NCBI RefSeq assembly: GCF_009727055.1
Contig: NC_052350.1
Location: 26,718,152 to 26,782,151, forward strand
Direction: 5' to 3'
DNA length: 64,000 bases
Origin: Benincasa hispida
Lineage: Eukaryota; Streptophyta; Magnoliopsida; Cucurbitales; Cucurbitaceae
The translations under genes and the position numbers were made by a program. Shown piece after piece: positions 52,345 through 63,809 of this stretch (the first letter of the stretch is position 1; each line of letters begins with the position of its first letter). The notes under the pieces were generated by a model. It was not told the DNA's origin, did not search any database, and worked only from the letters and a program-made list of their open reading frames with translations.

Positions 52345-52476
52345 CTAGGACAAGTGAGAGAACTTTTGGGTATATGCCCTAGTTTACTGTATTCATATGT
52401 TTATTGTGCTCATACGTTTCTCACTTAAATTCAACATTGTGATACTCCACTAGGAGCTTTAGTCCAAGTGGGAGTT

Positions 52477-52498
52477 TGTTGGATTTTATGTCCTAAAA
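52477..52498 (+). repeat. Stub of element B 3' LTR with polypurine tract
   Basis: AAGTGGGAGTT (52,466-52,476) is the polypurine tract and TGTTGGATTTTATGTCCTAA starts the LTR, matching the solo LTR at 54,148. Only about 22 bp remain before MITE sequence begins. Confidence 0.8.
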
Positions 52499-52988
52499 AA
52501 AAATGTGTTGGGTTGGGTTAGGTTGAATTTTTCTATTCTTATTGGATTGGGTTGGGTTGTGAGTTGGCTAAAAAAATATCTGGTTGACCCAACCTAACCT
52601 GAATTATATATATATATATATTCTCTTTGTTTAAAGTTTAATTTCTTTGTATTGATTAATTTTTGAATTTTTAATATTTTTCTTTTAAAATTTTTATGAT
52701 ATTTGTCTTTGTTTAAAGTTTACAATAAATATCATAGATATTTGGTATTTAGCATCTTAATTTTATGAGATTTTAGTTATTAGTCATGTGTTGTATATAA
52801 ATTTATATATTTTTCATTAAAAAAAAAAGTTATAACCCGACAACCCAACCCAACACAACTCGAATTTTAAGGGTTGGGGTGGGTTGGATTGAAAACTTTA
52901 TTTGGGTCATTTGGGTTGTCAATCAAACCAACCCGAATTTTCAGGTTGGTCCAAAAAATACCTTCAACCCAACCCATGTACACCCCTA
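52499..52988. mobile_element. hAT-type MITE, left end missing
   Basis: The GGGTTGGGTT-rich blocks in inverted arrangement and the right end TGTACACCCCTA (52,977-52,988) match the MITE at 21,106. The left TAGGGGTGT end is absent: sequence starts with 'atgtgttgggttgggtta' against the LTR stub. An AT-rich centre includes (TA)n near 52,606. No target duplication remains. Confidence 0.75.
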
Positions 52989-53646
52989 ATTCAAACGTAA
53001 CGGCTTCGTATCGCTCATAAGCTCCAGATGGTTTTGCTGTGTTTTAAAATCCATCATTTGGGCTTGCAAAATCTTCCACTATCGCCGAAAAATCGAATCT
53101 TATCGGTAAGTGATTTCAATTTGTGCCTGAGGATGTCTTAGACTGATCGGTAATGGGGAAAGAGTGAGTCGTTTTGGGGTTAGAAATACTATGAATCTAC
53201 AGTTTTTTTGTTTGGTTTTTTTGGTTTTCGATGTGTTCGGAGGTTGAAGACCAGTAAAAAGAGAAATTGTGAGCAAGGTAAGTGAGAGTGAAATCGGCGA
53301 GAGCGATACTAGAGAGAGCGACACCGGAAAGAATGAGTCATTCTGGGGTTTAGAAATACTATGAACCTATGGTTTTTTGTTTGTTTTTTATGTGTTCTGA
53401 GGTTGAAGACGAGTAAAAAGAGAGAATATGATCGAGATAAGTGAAAGTGAAATCGGCGAGAGTGACACCAGAGAGAGCGATATCAGAGAGAGTGACACCA
53501 GAGAGAGAGATCCTAGAGAGAGTGACACTAATGAGACAATGTCTAGTGAAAGTGGTTCTAGTGAAACTTAAACAGAATGTTTTGTTTACAATTTTTTCTG
53601 AAGGAATTACTGATTGAATCTTTATTTCATGCAGGAGTGATTTAAG
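52989..53646 (+). other. 5' region of the DUF1985 pseudogene, with internal duplications
   Basis: No open frame. Two ~50-bp near-copies ('ga.tgagtc.tt.tggggtt' and 'agaaatactatgaa.cta') lie at 53,157-53,205 and 53,330-53,380. They are followed by GA-rich repeats of 'gagagagtgacacca' (53,455-53,530). It may be promoter and leader of the transposon-borne gene. Confidence 0.45.
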
Positions 53647-54147
53647 ATGTCAACACGTTTCAGAATACCTATAGTCGACCGATTTCCCGATCAAGTAACG
53701 AACTTGGCCCATATTGCTAATGTGAACAAGACTGTGAAGGAGAAGCTTACCCCACAAAAGTTAGAGATGTTCAAGAGAACAGTTTTTGGGCGATTTATAG
53801 ACCTTGACATGGTGTTCAACAACCCAATTATTCATCATATGTTGTTGAGAGAAGTGAAAAGCGTGAGAGTTGACTCAATGAGATTCTCTGTTGGTGGAAA
53901 GGTCGTTACGTTTTTTAAGGATGATTTTTTTGTTGATGACTGGTTTGTGGCGATCCCCTACATGAGTTGATCAGAATGAGTAGTCCTCATATGAACTTGC
54001 AATAAAGTATTTCGATAATCGAGTGATGAAGGACACATTACATATCAGTTACTAGATGAAAAATACAAGGAGTTGGAGTTTGAAGATGACAAGGACGCTG
54101 TGAAGATCACATTAGTGTACTATACAGATGTTGCAATGATGAGAAAG
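53647..54147 (+). pseudogene. DUF1985 gene remnant, part 1 (before solo LTR)
   Basis: The frame opens M-S-T-R-F-R-I-P and has F-G-R-F-I-D-L-D-M-V-F-N and H-H-M-L-L-R-E-V, then G-G-K-V-V-T-F. That is the DUF1985 N-terminal part found with Ulp1-type peptidase domains in plant Mutator-like elements. A one-base shift near 53,939 changes frame, and stops follow at about 53,968, 53,990 and 54,050. The C-terminal part E-D-D-K-D-A-V-K-I-T-L-V-Y-Y is read up to the LTR at 54,148. The next exon text continues at 56,080. Confidence 0.75.
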
Positions 54148-56074
54148 TGTTGGATTTTATGTCCTAAAAATCGTAGTTTGTAAATTAATAAACATATTCT
54201 GTTTTGTTTTTCGATAAAGTTGTTATTGAAATTGTAATCTTGAATCTAATAAACTAAGGTCCTGAGGCTATTTAATGTAGTTTGAACTTTATGTAGTGAC
54301 ATAAATGTGGATCAAGTTCAAATATATAGCCAAAATGGCCTATAGTATATGAATAAAGTTTGGCGCCTTATTCTGGGGACACTATGGATGCGGCCTACTT
54401 TGTAGTTAGTACAAATGATGTGATCCTGAATCGTTCATATAGAGATATGTGAGTGGGGGCATCCTATGTAATGAGTTTGCATAAGACTAACCATGAAATA
54501 GTCACTTTTTACGTTCTAAATTCCATTTTATGTATAAAACTGACTATTTCATTAATTGATGACCTAGGTAACTTAATCTTAATCCTGAGCTAACTATGAA
54601 CTCTTGTTCACTCAGAATTATCCTTAGATCTGCATAGGTGAGGGTAGCTCATCATCGCTGACCCAATAAGCCTCCCATTTCAAGGGTAAGATCAGATGGA
54701 TAGCTGAGAACATAAGGTGCAAGACGAAATTCACTCCTACCTATTATAGGGATAGTAGATAGGTTATTCCCTTTAGTACTGAATCCAGGTCTTGAACAAG
54801 GGGCCCCACCCTCTCCTTGGCCCGAAAGGGATTCGATTTATAGGTTGGACCTTAAACCAATTGTTCATTAGAGGATCAGTGGAACTTAAGGAACAAGATA
54901 TAGTCTTGGGGGTAAAATGGTTTTTATGACCCAACCAAGATTACGAACAACCTGTGAAGGATTAGCTTACTAATCATGGTTATATCAAATGGACACAAAT
55001 ATATCTATAGTGAGGGAAGTGCAACTACAAGACTATAATGGAATGACCTGTTTGTTAACGAATGTTGATTAGCTCCGTCTAAAGAGTTTAGCTAGCTAAT
55101 CTCGGATCGTTGGAGCCCATGATCTATAGGTCCATTAGGTTCCCCTATTAGCTCATATGGAATAAACTTAGAACAGTATGATAGAATAATTCGAATTGTT
55201 CGAATTAGGTAAAGAGAGAGAAACTGACAAGTATATGTGATATAGTGGTCGGGTTTTTCAGTTTAGAGATACAACTTTAATATTTAAATGTGATCTAAAT
55301 ATCAAGAATGTGAATACGTTCATATTCGGAAGCTCGGAAATAATGGAAATGGTCAAAGATGTAAACAGTCAAAAAGTTGACTTTTGACTTTGAAAAGTCA
55401 AACTTTGATCGACTTTATATTCAAATATGATTTGAATTTCAAGAAAATGAATGCGGATTCATGCTTGGGAGGTCAAAATTAGTCAATACAAAAAAATCAT
55501 AAAAAGTCAAAATGTTGACTTTTTGGTCAAAGTTTGACTTTGACCAAATGACTATTTTGCCCTTTAACTAAAGTTAGTGGGAAAATCCAAACTTTTGTTG
55601 GATAATTTCACTAACAAAATAGTGGGTTAGGTATTGGCTTATAGTGGTCCACTAAGATAGTGGATTATAGGTGTTGGGTTTTTATGGATTTGTTTCATGC
55701 AAATATTGCATGGTTTTTTCTATAAAATGGACTTTTCAATTTGGTTTAAAGACTTTGTCAATTTTGTCAAATTTAGTTTTTCCAAATTAGGCTGAAAAAA
55801 GGAAAACCCAAAACCAAAATTCCATCTTCTTTTTCCCATCTCTTTCTCTCTCTCGATTTTCTTCATCCACCAGGTCCCACAACCCAGTTCTGAGTCCAGA
55901 TAATAGTAGGTCAACTCTAGTGGTGGTCCGTTCATGTTCGAGTCGAGATTCAGAGAGGAAGAGCGATTTTCGGGAGCTACAAAGGTAATTTTAATTACTG
56001 TTTTTCCTTTAAATTAAAAGCAATTAGAGTATAATTAGGTCCTTATTCCACTGCGTATGTCTCGAGTTCCATCA
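54148..56074 (+). mobile_element. Solo copia LTR with 5-bp target duplication GAAAG
   Basis: Starts TGTTGGATTTTATGTCCTAA and ends GAGTTCCATCA. GAAAG flanks both sides (54,143-54,147 and 56,075-56,079). No internal retroelement sequence is present, so it is a solo LTR left by recombination between two LTRs. Its start equals element B's LTR stub. Removing the LTR and one GAAAG rejoins the DUF1985 frame exactly. Confidence 0.9.
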
Positions 56075-56079
56075 GAAAG

Positions 56080-57340
56080 AACAAGCAGAAAAGTGCAGTG
56101 GACCTTAAACGTTTTAAGGACATTCAGAACATAGAATACTTCAACAGTCTAGACTGGGGTACCATTATTTGGGAGAGGACACTCGATGCCCTAAAGACTG
56201 CATTGAATGATAAAACTAGTTTATACAAGACGAAGGTGAAAAGAAATAAAAATTATGTCATGAAGTACTCTTTACGTGGATTTCCACAAGCGTTCCAGGA
56301 AAATTTGCTTAACATAATAGTCGTGTTGTTTGATTTAACATTACTATTGTTCTTAATATATGTTAAATTTTATTAAGGTATGGACGTACAAGATCCTAGG
56401 AGTATTGATAGCTGGGAACATTGTAAAGTGAAGGAGCAGGTGGCTTTGTCTCGTACATTACGATGGTCATGCTTCCACTCAGTGTCCTTCAAAGTACTCG
56501 AGAGAGATATATTCGAGTCTAACAATGTAAGTGTACTTTATGCATAATATGTTTATTTGGTTGTTAAATTGACACTAACCATTTTATTGGGATGTTAATG
56601 CAGAAAAAGGTTAAAAGAAGGTCTTGTCATGACCGATGCTAAGAGGGAGTTTTGGGATACCCTAGTGGATAGATGATGACCTATATTTGATCTTGATGCC
56701 AATGATGATAGTGCTGAAAGCGGCAGTAGGTCGAGTAGTGGGGTAATTCTGAAAGCGATAGTGATGATCACCATGGAGATAAGAATGATGAACACGAGCA
56801 TTCTAAACACGAGGATGTTGAATGTAGAAGGGTGGAGGGAGGGACATACATACCTAGTGATGATATGCTCCATGATGTGGTGGGGGACGTACGCGATGAG
56901 GATGAGTTGAACCCACTTAATGTCCATCTTGTGAATTTCCATAGAGATTGATCTATATACATACCTAGTGATGATATGTTCCATGATATGGTGGAGGACG
57001 TATGCGATGAGGATGAGTTGAACCCACCTGATGTCCATCTTGCGGATTCTCATCGAGAGCGATCTATGGATGAGGAGTGTCTTGAGTGTGCTGGTCGTAG
57101 GGAGGGAGCCAATCCCAACGATTCTATTTATTCGTACTTGCGGAGCATTGAAAGCTCACTATCGAGGTTGGATGGTCGTATATCGAGTTTAGATAGCCGT
57201 GTATCCAAGATCGAGGAAAACATGACAAACATGAAAGCACAATTGTCGCCCATCCAGTCACTGTTGCAATCTATGTGCAAGGTTTGCATTTACTATCGTT
57301 GCTTTATATTTATTTTTACGTGTTCATGAACTCGTCATTT
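56080..57340 (+). pseudogene. DUF1985 gene remnant, part 2, with acidic linker and coiled coil
   Basis: Immediately after the LTR the frame reads D-L-K-R-F-K-D-I-Q-N and F-N-S-L-D-W-G-T-I-I-W-E-R-T-L, then R-G-F-P-Q-A-F-Q, the C-terminal half of DUF1985. A probable intron follows (about 56,300-56,375), then further matching text to 56,525. 56,780-57,070 is Asp/Glu-rich with a 111-bp duplication. 57,120-57,285 encodes regular heptads (S-L-S-R-L-D-G-R-I-S-S-L-D-S-R-V), a likely coiled coil. Stops and frameshifts occur at 56,640-56,760. I did not see a Ulp1 catalytic His-Asp-Cys domain in the window. Confidence 0.7.
56846..57068 (+). repeat. 111-bp tandem duplication in the acidic linker
   Basis: Two copies, starting ACATACCTAGTGATGATATG at 56,846 and 56,957, about 90% alike by eye. 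The period of 111 bp is 37 codons, so the frame is kept. The second copy keeps an open frame; the first ends in a stop (at 56,949-56,951). Confidence 0.85.
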
Positions 57341-57440
57341 TATGTTTACTAATTGAAGGGTTCCACGGTGATTGAGGAGACGACAAGGTCACCCATGTCA
57401 GCAGAGGGTCAATTGACATTATTTTTTAAAAATTGGTTAT

Positions 57441-57800
57441 TTGACATTTTGGGCCAAAAAAATTGGTCATCCGTACAAATTTCCCTCAAAACTAAAGACC
57501 TTGCATCAATTTAATGGGACCATTTATGCAGCTTTTTTATATGACTTGCCAGAGTTTGTTATTAATGATATACCAAATGATTGGAACTCTCTCAAACTCG
57601 TCAAAGCCTTTGAAGATGGAGAGATATTGTGTATGATCAACATGGACTTTTTTTGCTTCTACAATCCTATCACTGAGAGGAAGAGGATCATGCCGAATAA
57701 TCAAAAAAAGTTTATACAAATTTGTTCAATGGAATCCTTGAATTTTGGTTCTCTACCAAATATTTTGACGAGAGACGAGACAAATTCAAATTTTTATTTT
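57441..57800 (+). pseudogene. Probable F-box-associated domain fragment
   Basis: The frame encodes G-T-I-Y-A-A-F-L-Y-D, L-K-L-V-K-A-F-E-D-G-E-I-L, F-Y-N-P-I-T-E-R-K-R-I and M-E-S-L. This order (G-x-I-Y, F-x-D-G-E-I-L, Y-N/D-P, and a final V/M-E-S-L) is typical of the C-terminal F-box-associated domain of plant F-box proteins. The F-box itself is missing. It follows directly on the coiled-coil part of the DUF1985 remnant, so it may be a gene piece captured by the transposon or an unrelated neighbour. Identification is by pattern only. Confidence 0.5.
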
Positions 57801-58329
57801 AGCTTCAAGAAATGCATATTTATTTTTACTGTTTTAATAGACTATATTTTGTTTTGTTTTGTTTTCAGGAGGCTATGTTTTGTTTTATTTTTATACCGAA
57901 TATGAATTATATAGCATATAAGTTTCTTGTCATGTTCAATCTATTTTGTTTTATTCACATACGTTCTGTTTTCATGTTTTTCTTGTTCCAGATATTGCAT
58001 CATAGACTTTCTTTATAGGATGTTGTAGGTTAATATTGATTGTTTCTAACTTCTTTTTTTTCTCTTAGGAGTATGTGCTCATTTCATGCTTGATAAGTTA
58101 GCTTTGTTAGTTATGTTTGTATATTATTGCATTGTTTATGTAGAGATTCAAATGCGGTGAGTTAGCGAATCAGGAATGTACGCACATAGCTAATGAAATC
58201 AATTCAATCTTATGAATTAGATTTTAATTTATTTTATTCTCTTTTGACTTCATGATCGTGGTCATAACTGAGGGCAACACCCAAAGAAAACAAAAGATCG
58301 AATACAATAATGAAGAAAGAATATTAATA
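57801..58329. other. Spacer, nothing recognised
   Basis: T-rich sequence with repeated 'ttttgtttt' words and short Phe-rich frames that resemble an intron or UTR and not coding DNA. No terminal inverted repeat of a Mutator element was located here. Confidence 0.4.
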
Positions 58330-59105
58330 AAAAAAATTAGAGAAGACCAAGAAGATCAACCCGTCAGGAAACAGCATGAGCACGAACCATAGAGATAATA
58401 AGATCGAATAAAGCATACGCCGTCCTTAGACGACCTCCATGTAGCCGACGATTCCTCTCCTGTTAGATAAATAGAAGCACACCAGAAGACTCGAAACAAC
58501 TTACTTCGTACCCCCTTACTCGCCCCCACTCGACAAACCCAACTCAGCTCGAGATCCCACCCAGCCACTCGATGGGACGACCATTAGCACTCGGCACCCA
58601 CACCCAATAATCCTCACCACTCACCCTAGGCCTCGCTACCTGAATCAAACCCCAAATCTCACGCAACTCACATGAAACAGAAGGCCNCTAACAGACACAA
58701 CACACCCGATCATACCTCTCTTCCAAACCCACACTCGAAGAATAAATGATCCCAAGACTCCCAACCTCCAACCTCCCACACACAAGCACCATAGACGAGA
58801 CACTCCACCTCCTAATCCAATCCCCCAACCTATCCCGCACAGCCAACCAAGCACAAAAAGAGTGTCGAGGAATACCACCCCCAGACCACTGAAGATGCAC
58901 CCAAGACACTTTAGGATAACGATGACGCAAACTCTCCCACTCACTCGCAATAGAAAACCAATCATTAGCACTCGACATCCACACCCAATAATCCTCACCA
59001 CTCACCCTAGACCCCGTTGCCTGAATCAAATCCCAAATCTCATGCAACTCACGCGAGTTTCCAGCCCCACTCTCCATCCAAACAATCCGATAACCGCGCT
59101 AAGAT
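58330..59105 (-). pseudogene. LINE 3' fragment with RVT zinc-binding domain
   Basis: On the minus strand, R-E-L-H-E-I-W-D-L-I-Q-A-T-G, G-E-D-Y-W-V-W, W-V-H-L-Q-W-S-G and P-R-H-S-F-C-A-W-L-A match the zinc-binding region that ends plant LINE reverse transcriptases; it ends C-C-V-C. The downstream tail (58,356-58,568) has K-L-F-R-V-F-W-C-A-S-I-Y. The N-terminal stretch occurs twice (58,585-58,685 and 58,965-59,065), about 90% alike, and an N lies at 58,687 between them. Endonuclease and RT domains are absent. It is a 5'-truncated, dead copy. Confidence 0.8.
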
Positions 59106-59984
59106 GCACACTTATTTGTTTCAACCCACATTCTGCCTACACTCAACTATCAGTTCAAGGTTATTGAAGCCAAAGCATAATCTAAGCATTAACGATAACA
59201 CACAACTGATTTGGTTTACAAACCATCACAAAGTTGAAAAAGTTGATAAATAAAATCGCAACTCGTATTTACACAACAGTGTACATATAAAAATCATGTA
59301 TAAGATAAGAAAAGTGACATAAATCAGCTCTAATCGACACGCTTGAAATTGTGATGTTTGGAACAAAGAAAAAATTAGGAAGAAAGGATTAGTTAGCCCA
59401 TTGAGTGGTACTTTTAATAGCAGTTTATTAAAAATTTGTTCTCGTGGAAAAATATTATTTGAATTCTTGAATCCATGTAAAACACGATCAAATAATCTTA
59501 AGACATTTAAACCATCTTAAAAACCAAAAGCTCAGGTGTAAAAATCTTCACCAAACATGTACGGTGTACCCATTCCTGATCATACTAGCATAAACTAATC
59601 TCATAGCTCTAGTCAATATACGACTTATCAATCAATCTCTAGTAACGATGAAAATATTGTTATCGATATAAATATCATTAACTCAAATTTACAGATATAT
59701 TAATGGATATTTAAATATCAACGGATATTTTGAAAAGAAAAAAAAATCACGGATTTCACGGAAAATTTATAAAAATATTTTAAATTTTTTAGTAAAATTT
59801 TAGAACAAATTTATTTAAGTAATAAACTATAACTTTAAGCAAATGAACCAATAATTAGAAGCTAAATATGACTGGTAATAAAATAATAAAAATAGTGAAG
59901 ACCGAAAATTATTATGAACTGGATGTTTTATTAATAAAGTCTAAATCATACAAAATGAATGTCAAGTATTGCTAATAAAAATAA
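59106..59984. other. Intergenic, nothing recognised
   Basis: AT-rich sequence without coding signal, RNA gene or clear repeat. Confidence 0.5.
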
Positions 59985-61068
59985 GGCTAAATTATATATA
60001 AAAAAAATTACCCCTAAACTAACACTTTGTGTCAAAAATGCCCCTAAAATTTCAAAAATACTCTTAAACTTTAAAAATAGTTCAAAAATATCCTTGTCAT
60101 TAGTTTTGGATGGAAACCGTTAAAGTTTAGTTTAAAGAATGCCTCTGAACTTTCAAAAGTTTAAAAAATAACCTTAACTTAATAAAAGTTCAAAAATACC
60201 TCCAACATTAGTATTTGAACAAAAACCATTAATTCTTCGTGAGAAAAAAAACTTTAAAAATTAAAACAAAAAGTTAAAAAATGCTCCTACCATTAATATG
60301 GTGGTCAATTTGTTTGAAGTTCCCTTAAGTTTGAAAAGAATCAATTTTAAAACAAATTATATAGATATCCTCTTTTTTTCATATAAATACTTTCATATTT
60401 CTCTTAATTTTCTAATTTTTATTTTATACCAATTGTCTCTACAATCAAAATAAAAACCAAAATTTAAAGTTAAAACACAAAATCTCACAAAATTTCACAA
60501 AATTCCAAAATCAAAATCCCCTCTTAAAATATACCAAAATAATAAATAGTCAAATAAAAAATGCATTTGACTATTAACATATACACAACTACTATTCTAT
60601 AATTTTGTTAAAATATGCAAGTCTTAAAATCATTTGGTGCTTTATTTATTATCTTTCTTCGTATTATAGTTCATATATCTTAATCAAAGTGTGCAATTTT
60701 ATTTATTTATTTACTTTAGATAAACAAGTGTCAAATAGTTAACAAAAAGGGGAGTAAGAGTGTATTGAAGAAGAGATAAAAGAAAAAGATGAAAAATAAA
60801 GAGGTAAGACGATATTAACAGTTTATGTTCATATAATATAAAGGAATAATGATATTTTTTAGCTTTTTTTTAAGTTTAAGGGTATTTTTGAAAATTTTGA
60901 AAGTTCAAGGGTATTTTTTAAATACAACTTTAACGGTCTTCATCCAAAATTAACGACAAAGGTATTTTTTAACTCATTTTGAAAGTTTAAGGGTATTTTT
61001 AAAACTTGTGAACCTTGACATTTTTGACACAAAATATGAAGTCAATGAGCACTTTTTATCATTTCGTC
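59985..61068. mobile_element. Foldback (Mutator-like) MITE with 9-bp flanking repeat
   Basis: The left arm (about 59,985-60,185) and the right arm (about 60,865-61,068) are inverted copies, sharing blocks such as TTTGTGTCAAAAATG, TTTTGGATG and ACCGTTAAAGTT on one arm and their complements on the other. The 9-mer TAAAAATAA flanks both ends (59,976-59,984 and 61,069-61,077), the size of Mutator-type target duplications. AT-richness weakens that point. The centre (60,240-60,850) is AT-rich and has no ORF. Confidence 0.75.
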
Positions 61069-63650
61069 TAAAAATAAACTTGAATAATTTGTAAATTAAA
61101 ATTTGGATCAACAAGTCCATTCATAATTTGATAATAACAGATGTTCTTAGGACATTCCAACATTAATATAAAGATAACAAAATATAAATTATATTATACA
61201 ATATAAACAAAAATAGAAAACAAAAATAGTGAATAATAAAAAGGAATAGATAGGGGAGGTAACTATAAATTATATAATAATTATAAAAAATAAAAGTTAG
61301 AATATGAAACGGAAAAGATATTGAGAAAATAAAAAGGAAAAAAAAAAAAAAAAAGAAGAGAAGTGAGAGAAGTGAGGTGTAACGAAAAAAAAAAACTTTG
61401 AAAATAAATAGAAAAAGTAAGTAGGTAAGAAGCCAAATATGATTGATAATGAGATAATAAATAAGAGTGAAAAACGAAAAATGATCATGAACTGAATTTT
61501 AGTTCAGGAGTTTATAATCAAGTGAATTAGTGGCCTAGTTTATAATTAAGCGTAATCGATTTAGTTCAAGAGTAAAATTGGACTTGTTTACCATCAATAT
61601 TTTTTAAAAATATGCATTTTCAATATATTATAAGAAGTAAGATCAAATTTCAGAATTAAAAAAAATAGACAAGAGGTAAAGAGAGATTGAGATTATGGAC
61701 CAGGGAAAAAAACAACAAAATATAAACTATACAATATACTAAAATATATATATATATTAAATAAATAGATGTAATTAGAGAATTAAAAAAATGTAAGGGG
61801 AGAGATAGTTGTTGTGACTGAAAAAATTGGATTGATATATATTGTAGGTTTAGAAAATATTTATGGAAATATTGTAGTTTTAAGTATTTATAAAAATATT
61901 GTAGTAGTGATGATTTAATTAGTCGAGTGTTCAACACTCGATCACTTACTTTTTTTTCTTTTTTTTTTTTTTATGGTCCTTGTATTTATTTATGGTTGTG
62001 TGTTTAGTGTTTTTTCTTTCTTTCTATTTTTGGTTTTTCTTTAATTTTTTTTCTATCTTAGTGTTGTGAGGCTAAATGTATTTATAGTGGATTTTGTGTA
62101 TATAGCCAATCCACAAAATTCAATTGAATTTAATAAAACTCTTTATCTCTTATTTTACAGGTGAGGGTTAACACTCAACCAATTTTTTCTTTCTATTTTT
62201 AGTGGACCTTATTTTTCCTTTCCCTTTTTTCAATAGAAAAAACATATTTTATAAAAATTACCATTCTATTTTTTTAATAATAAAAAAATATTTTTTTATT
62301 AATAATAAGATAGAATGGTAGTTGGTTTGATTTTGTCGGTTTTGGGACCAACCCAAAATCGAACCAAATCAATGATTTTATAAAGGAATGATCCAAACCA
62401 ATATCCAATAAAGAACAAAACAATGAATTGTTTTTTATTTTGTTCAGTTTATTATCGATTCGATTCTCGATTAAAACCATTCTATCTTTACGAGACATTA
62501 TAGAAAATAACAAATTCTCAATCATTTTTCTGTCATACTTAAAATATTCTTCATAACAAAAAAAAAATAATAAAATGTCTATATTAATGCAATAATTTAA
62601 TGTTTTATATTCATTTAAAAATAATAATTAAAAAAATCAATGTGTATATCCCACAAGGTGGACGTTGTCGATCTCGAACTGATTATTGTAATATTACAAC
62701 TTTTGGAAGCGTAGGAATATTTTTTAAACAAAAATAAAAGTTGAAGGGTATATGTTATTATTTAGCCTATTATTATACAAAGGGTAGTTGTTATGGTAAT
62801 ATTTTAAAAAGATTGCAAATATAGAAAAATGGTTCTAATATCCTGATTTATTTTAGAATTATTCCGCTTATACCCTTGTCAACGAAGAAGAATGATACCA
62901 CCTCTTCCTTTTTTTCCCACACCAAACCCACATTCTACTGCTGGTATATAATTTTCCTAATTTCTAGATCTTTCAACTTCATATATAATATTACTTATTA
63001 ATTAATCCAATCCTTTTCTTTGCTCAAAGCCGCACGTGCGACTTTTTCTAATCGTCACAGATATGAATCCCAAATCTTCAAGGTCGGGAGTTATAACTAG
63101 TACGTTTTTCTAACATGTATTATCTAATTATTTACTTTTTCATTTCTCTTTATATTTTGTTTCTTAGATATAATTTTCTTTTAATTAAAAAATAACTTGA
63201 ATCAACTAGTCTCTATACTATTTTAGAATTTGTCACAATTTAGTTTCTATTATAAAAATTTCATTAACGTTAGGTGTCAAAATTTATTAACAGCTTAGTT
63301 GTTTATAAAAATATTTGATTCTTAATTAGTTTATCTATTTGTATGTGTTATTAGATCTTACATATGCACTATGTTGTTATTTATTAAAATTTCAAAACAA
63401 GATTACTTTTTTTTTTAAAAAAAAAAAAGACTAATTTATTATTAGAAACTAAAAGTATAAAAACTATTTTAGGGATAGTGTTTTATTTTTTGATGGGACA
63501 GGAAATTAGCTCTCCATCCCAATGAAGATGGAAAACAAAATGGTACTAATCATATTTTCCTCTATTTGATAAAAGCTTATCAACCCAACACTACTTTTTC
63601 GAGGTTCATGTTAGTATTTACATTTCTTGTTTACGACACTCTGAAAGATC
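61069..63650. other. AT-rich intergenic DNA
   Basis: No gene found. It includes poly(A) runs near 61,338-61,354, (TA)n at 61,747-61,757, pyrimidine tracts near 61,950-62,060, and a short stretch of 'ggttttgggaccaacccaaaa' and 'cgaacc' words near 62,335-62,365 resembling other plant MITE interiors. The short open frames encode low-complexity peptides. Confidence 0.5.
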
Positions 63651-63807
63651 AATACATGACACTCCAAGGTAATCAAACTATTTAAACTACTCTTAACACG
63701 TTTTTAATTTTTTGTTAGGGTTCTTTTATTTCTTTTCCTTTTTCAAAATATTGAAAAACGTGTTAAGGTAGTTTAACTTAGTTTGATTTACTTAAGTGTT
63801 CAAGTAT
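63651..63807. mobile_element. Small hairpin element next to an LTR
   Basis: The arm AATCAAACTATTTAAACTAC (from 63,671) through 'taacacgttttt' pairs with 'aaaaacgtgttaaggtagttt...tttgatt' (63,754-63,787). Weaker pairing extends outward to 63,651 and 63,807. The loop is T-rich. It is MITE-like, but no target duplication is seen because LTR sequence begins at its right edge. Confidence 0.6.
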
Positions 63808-63809
63808 TT

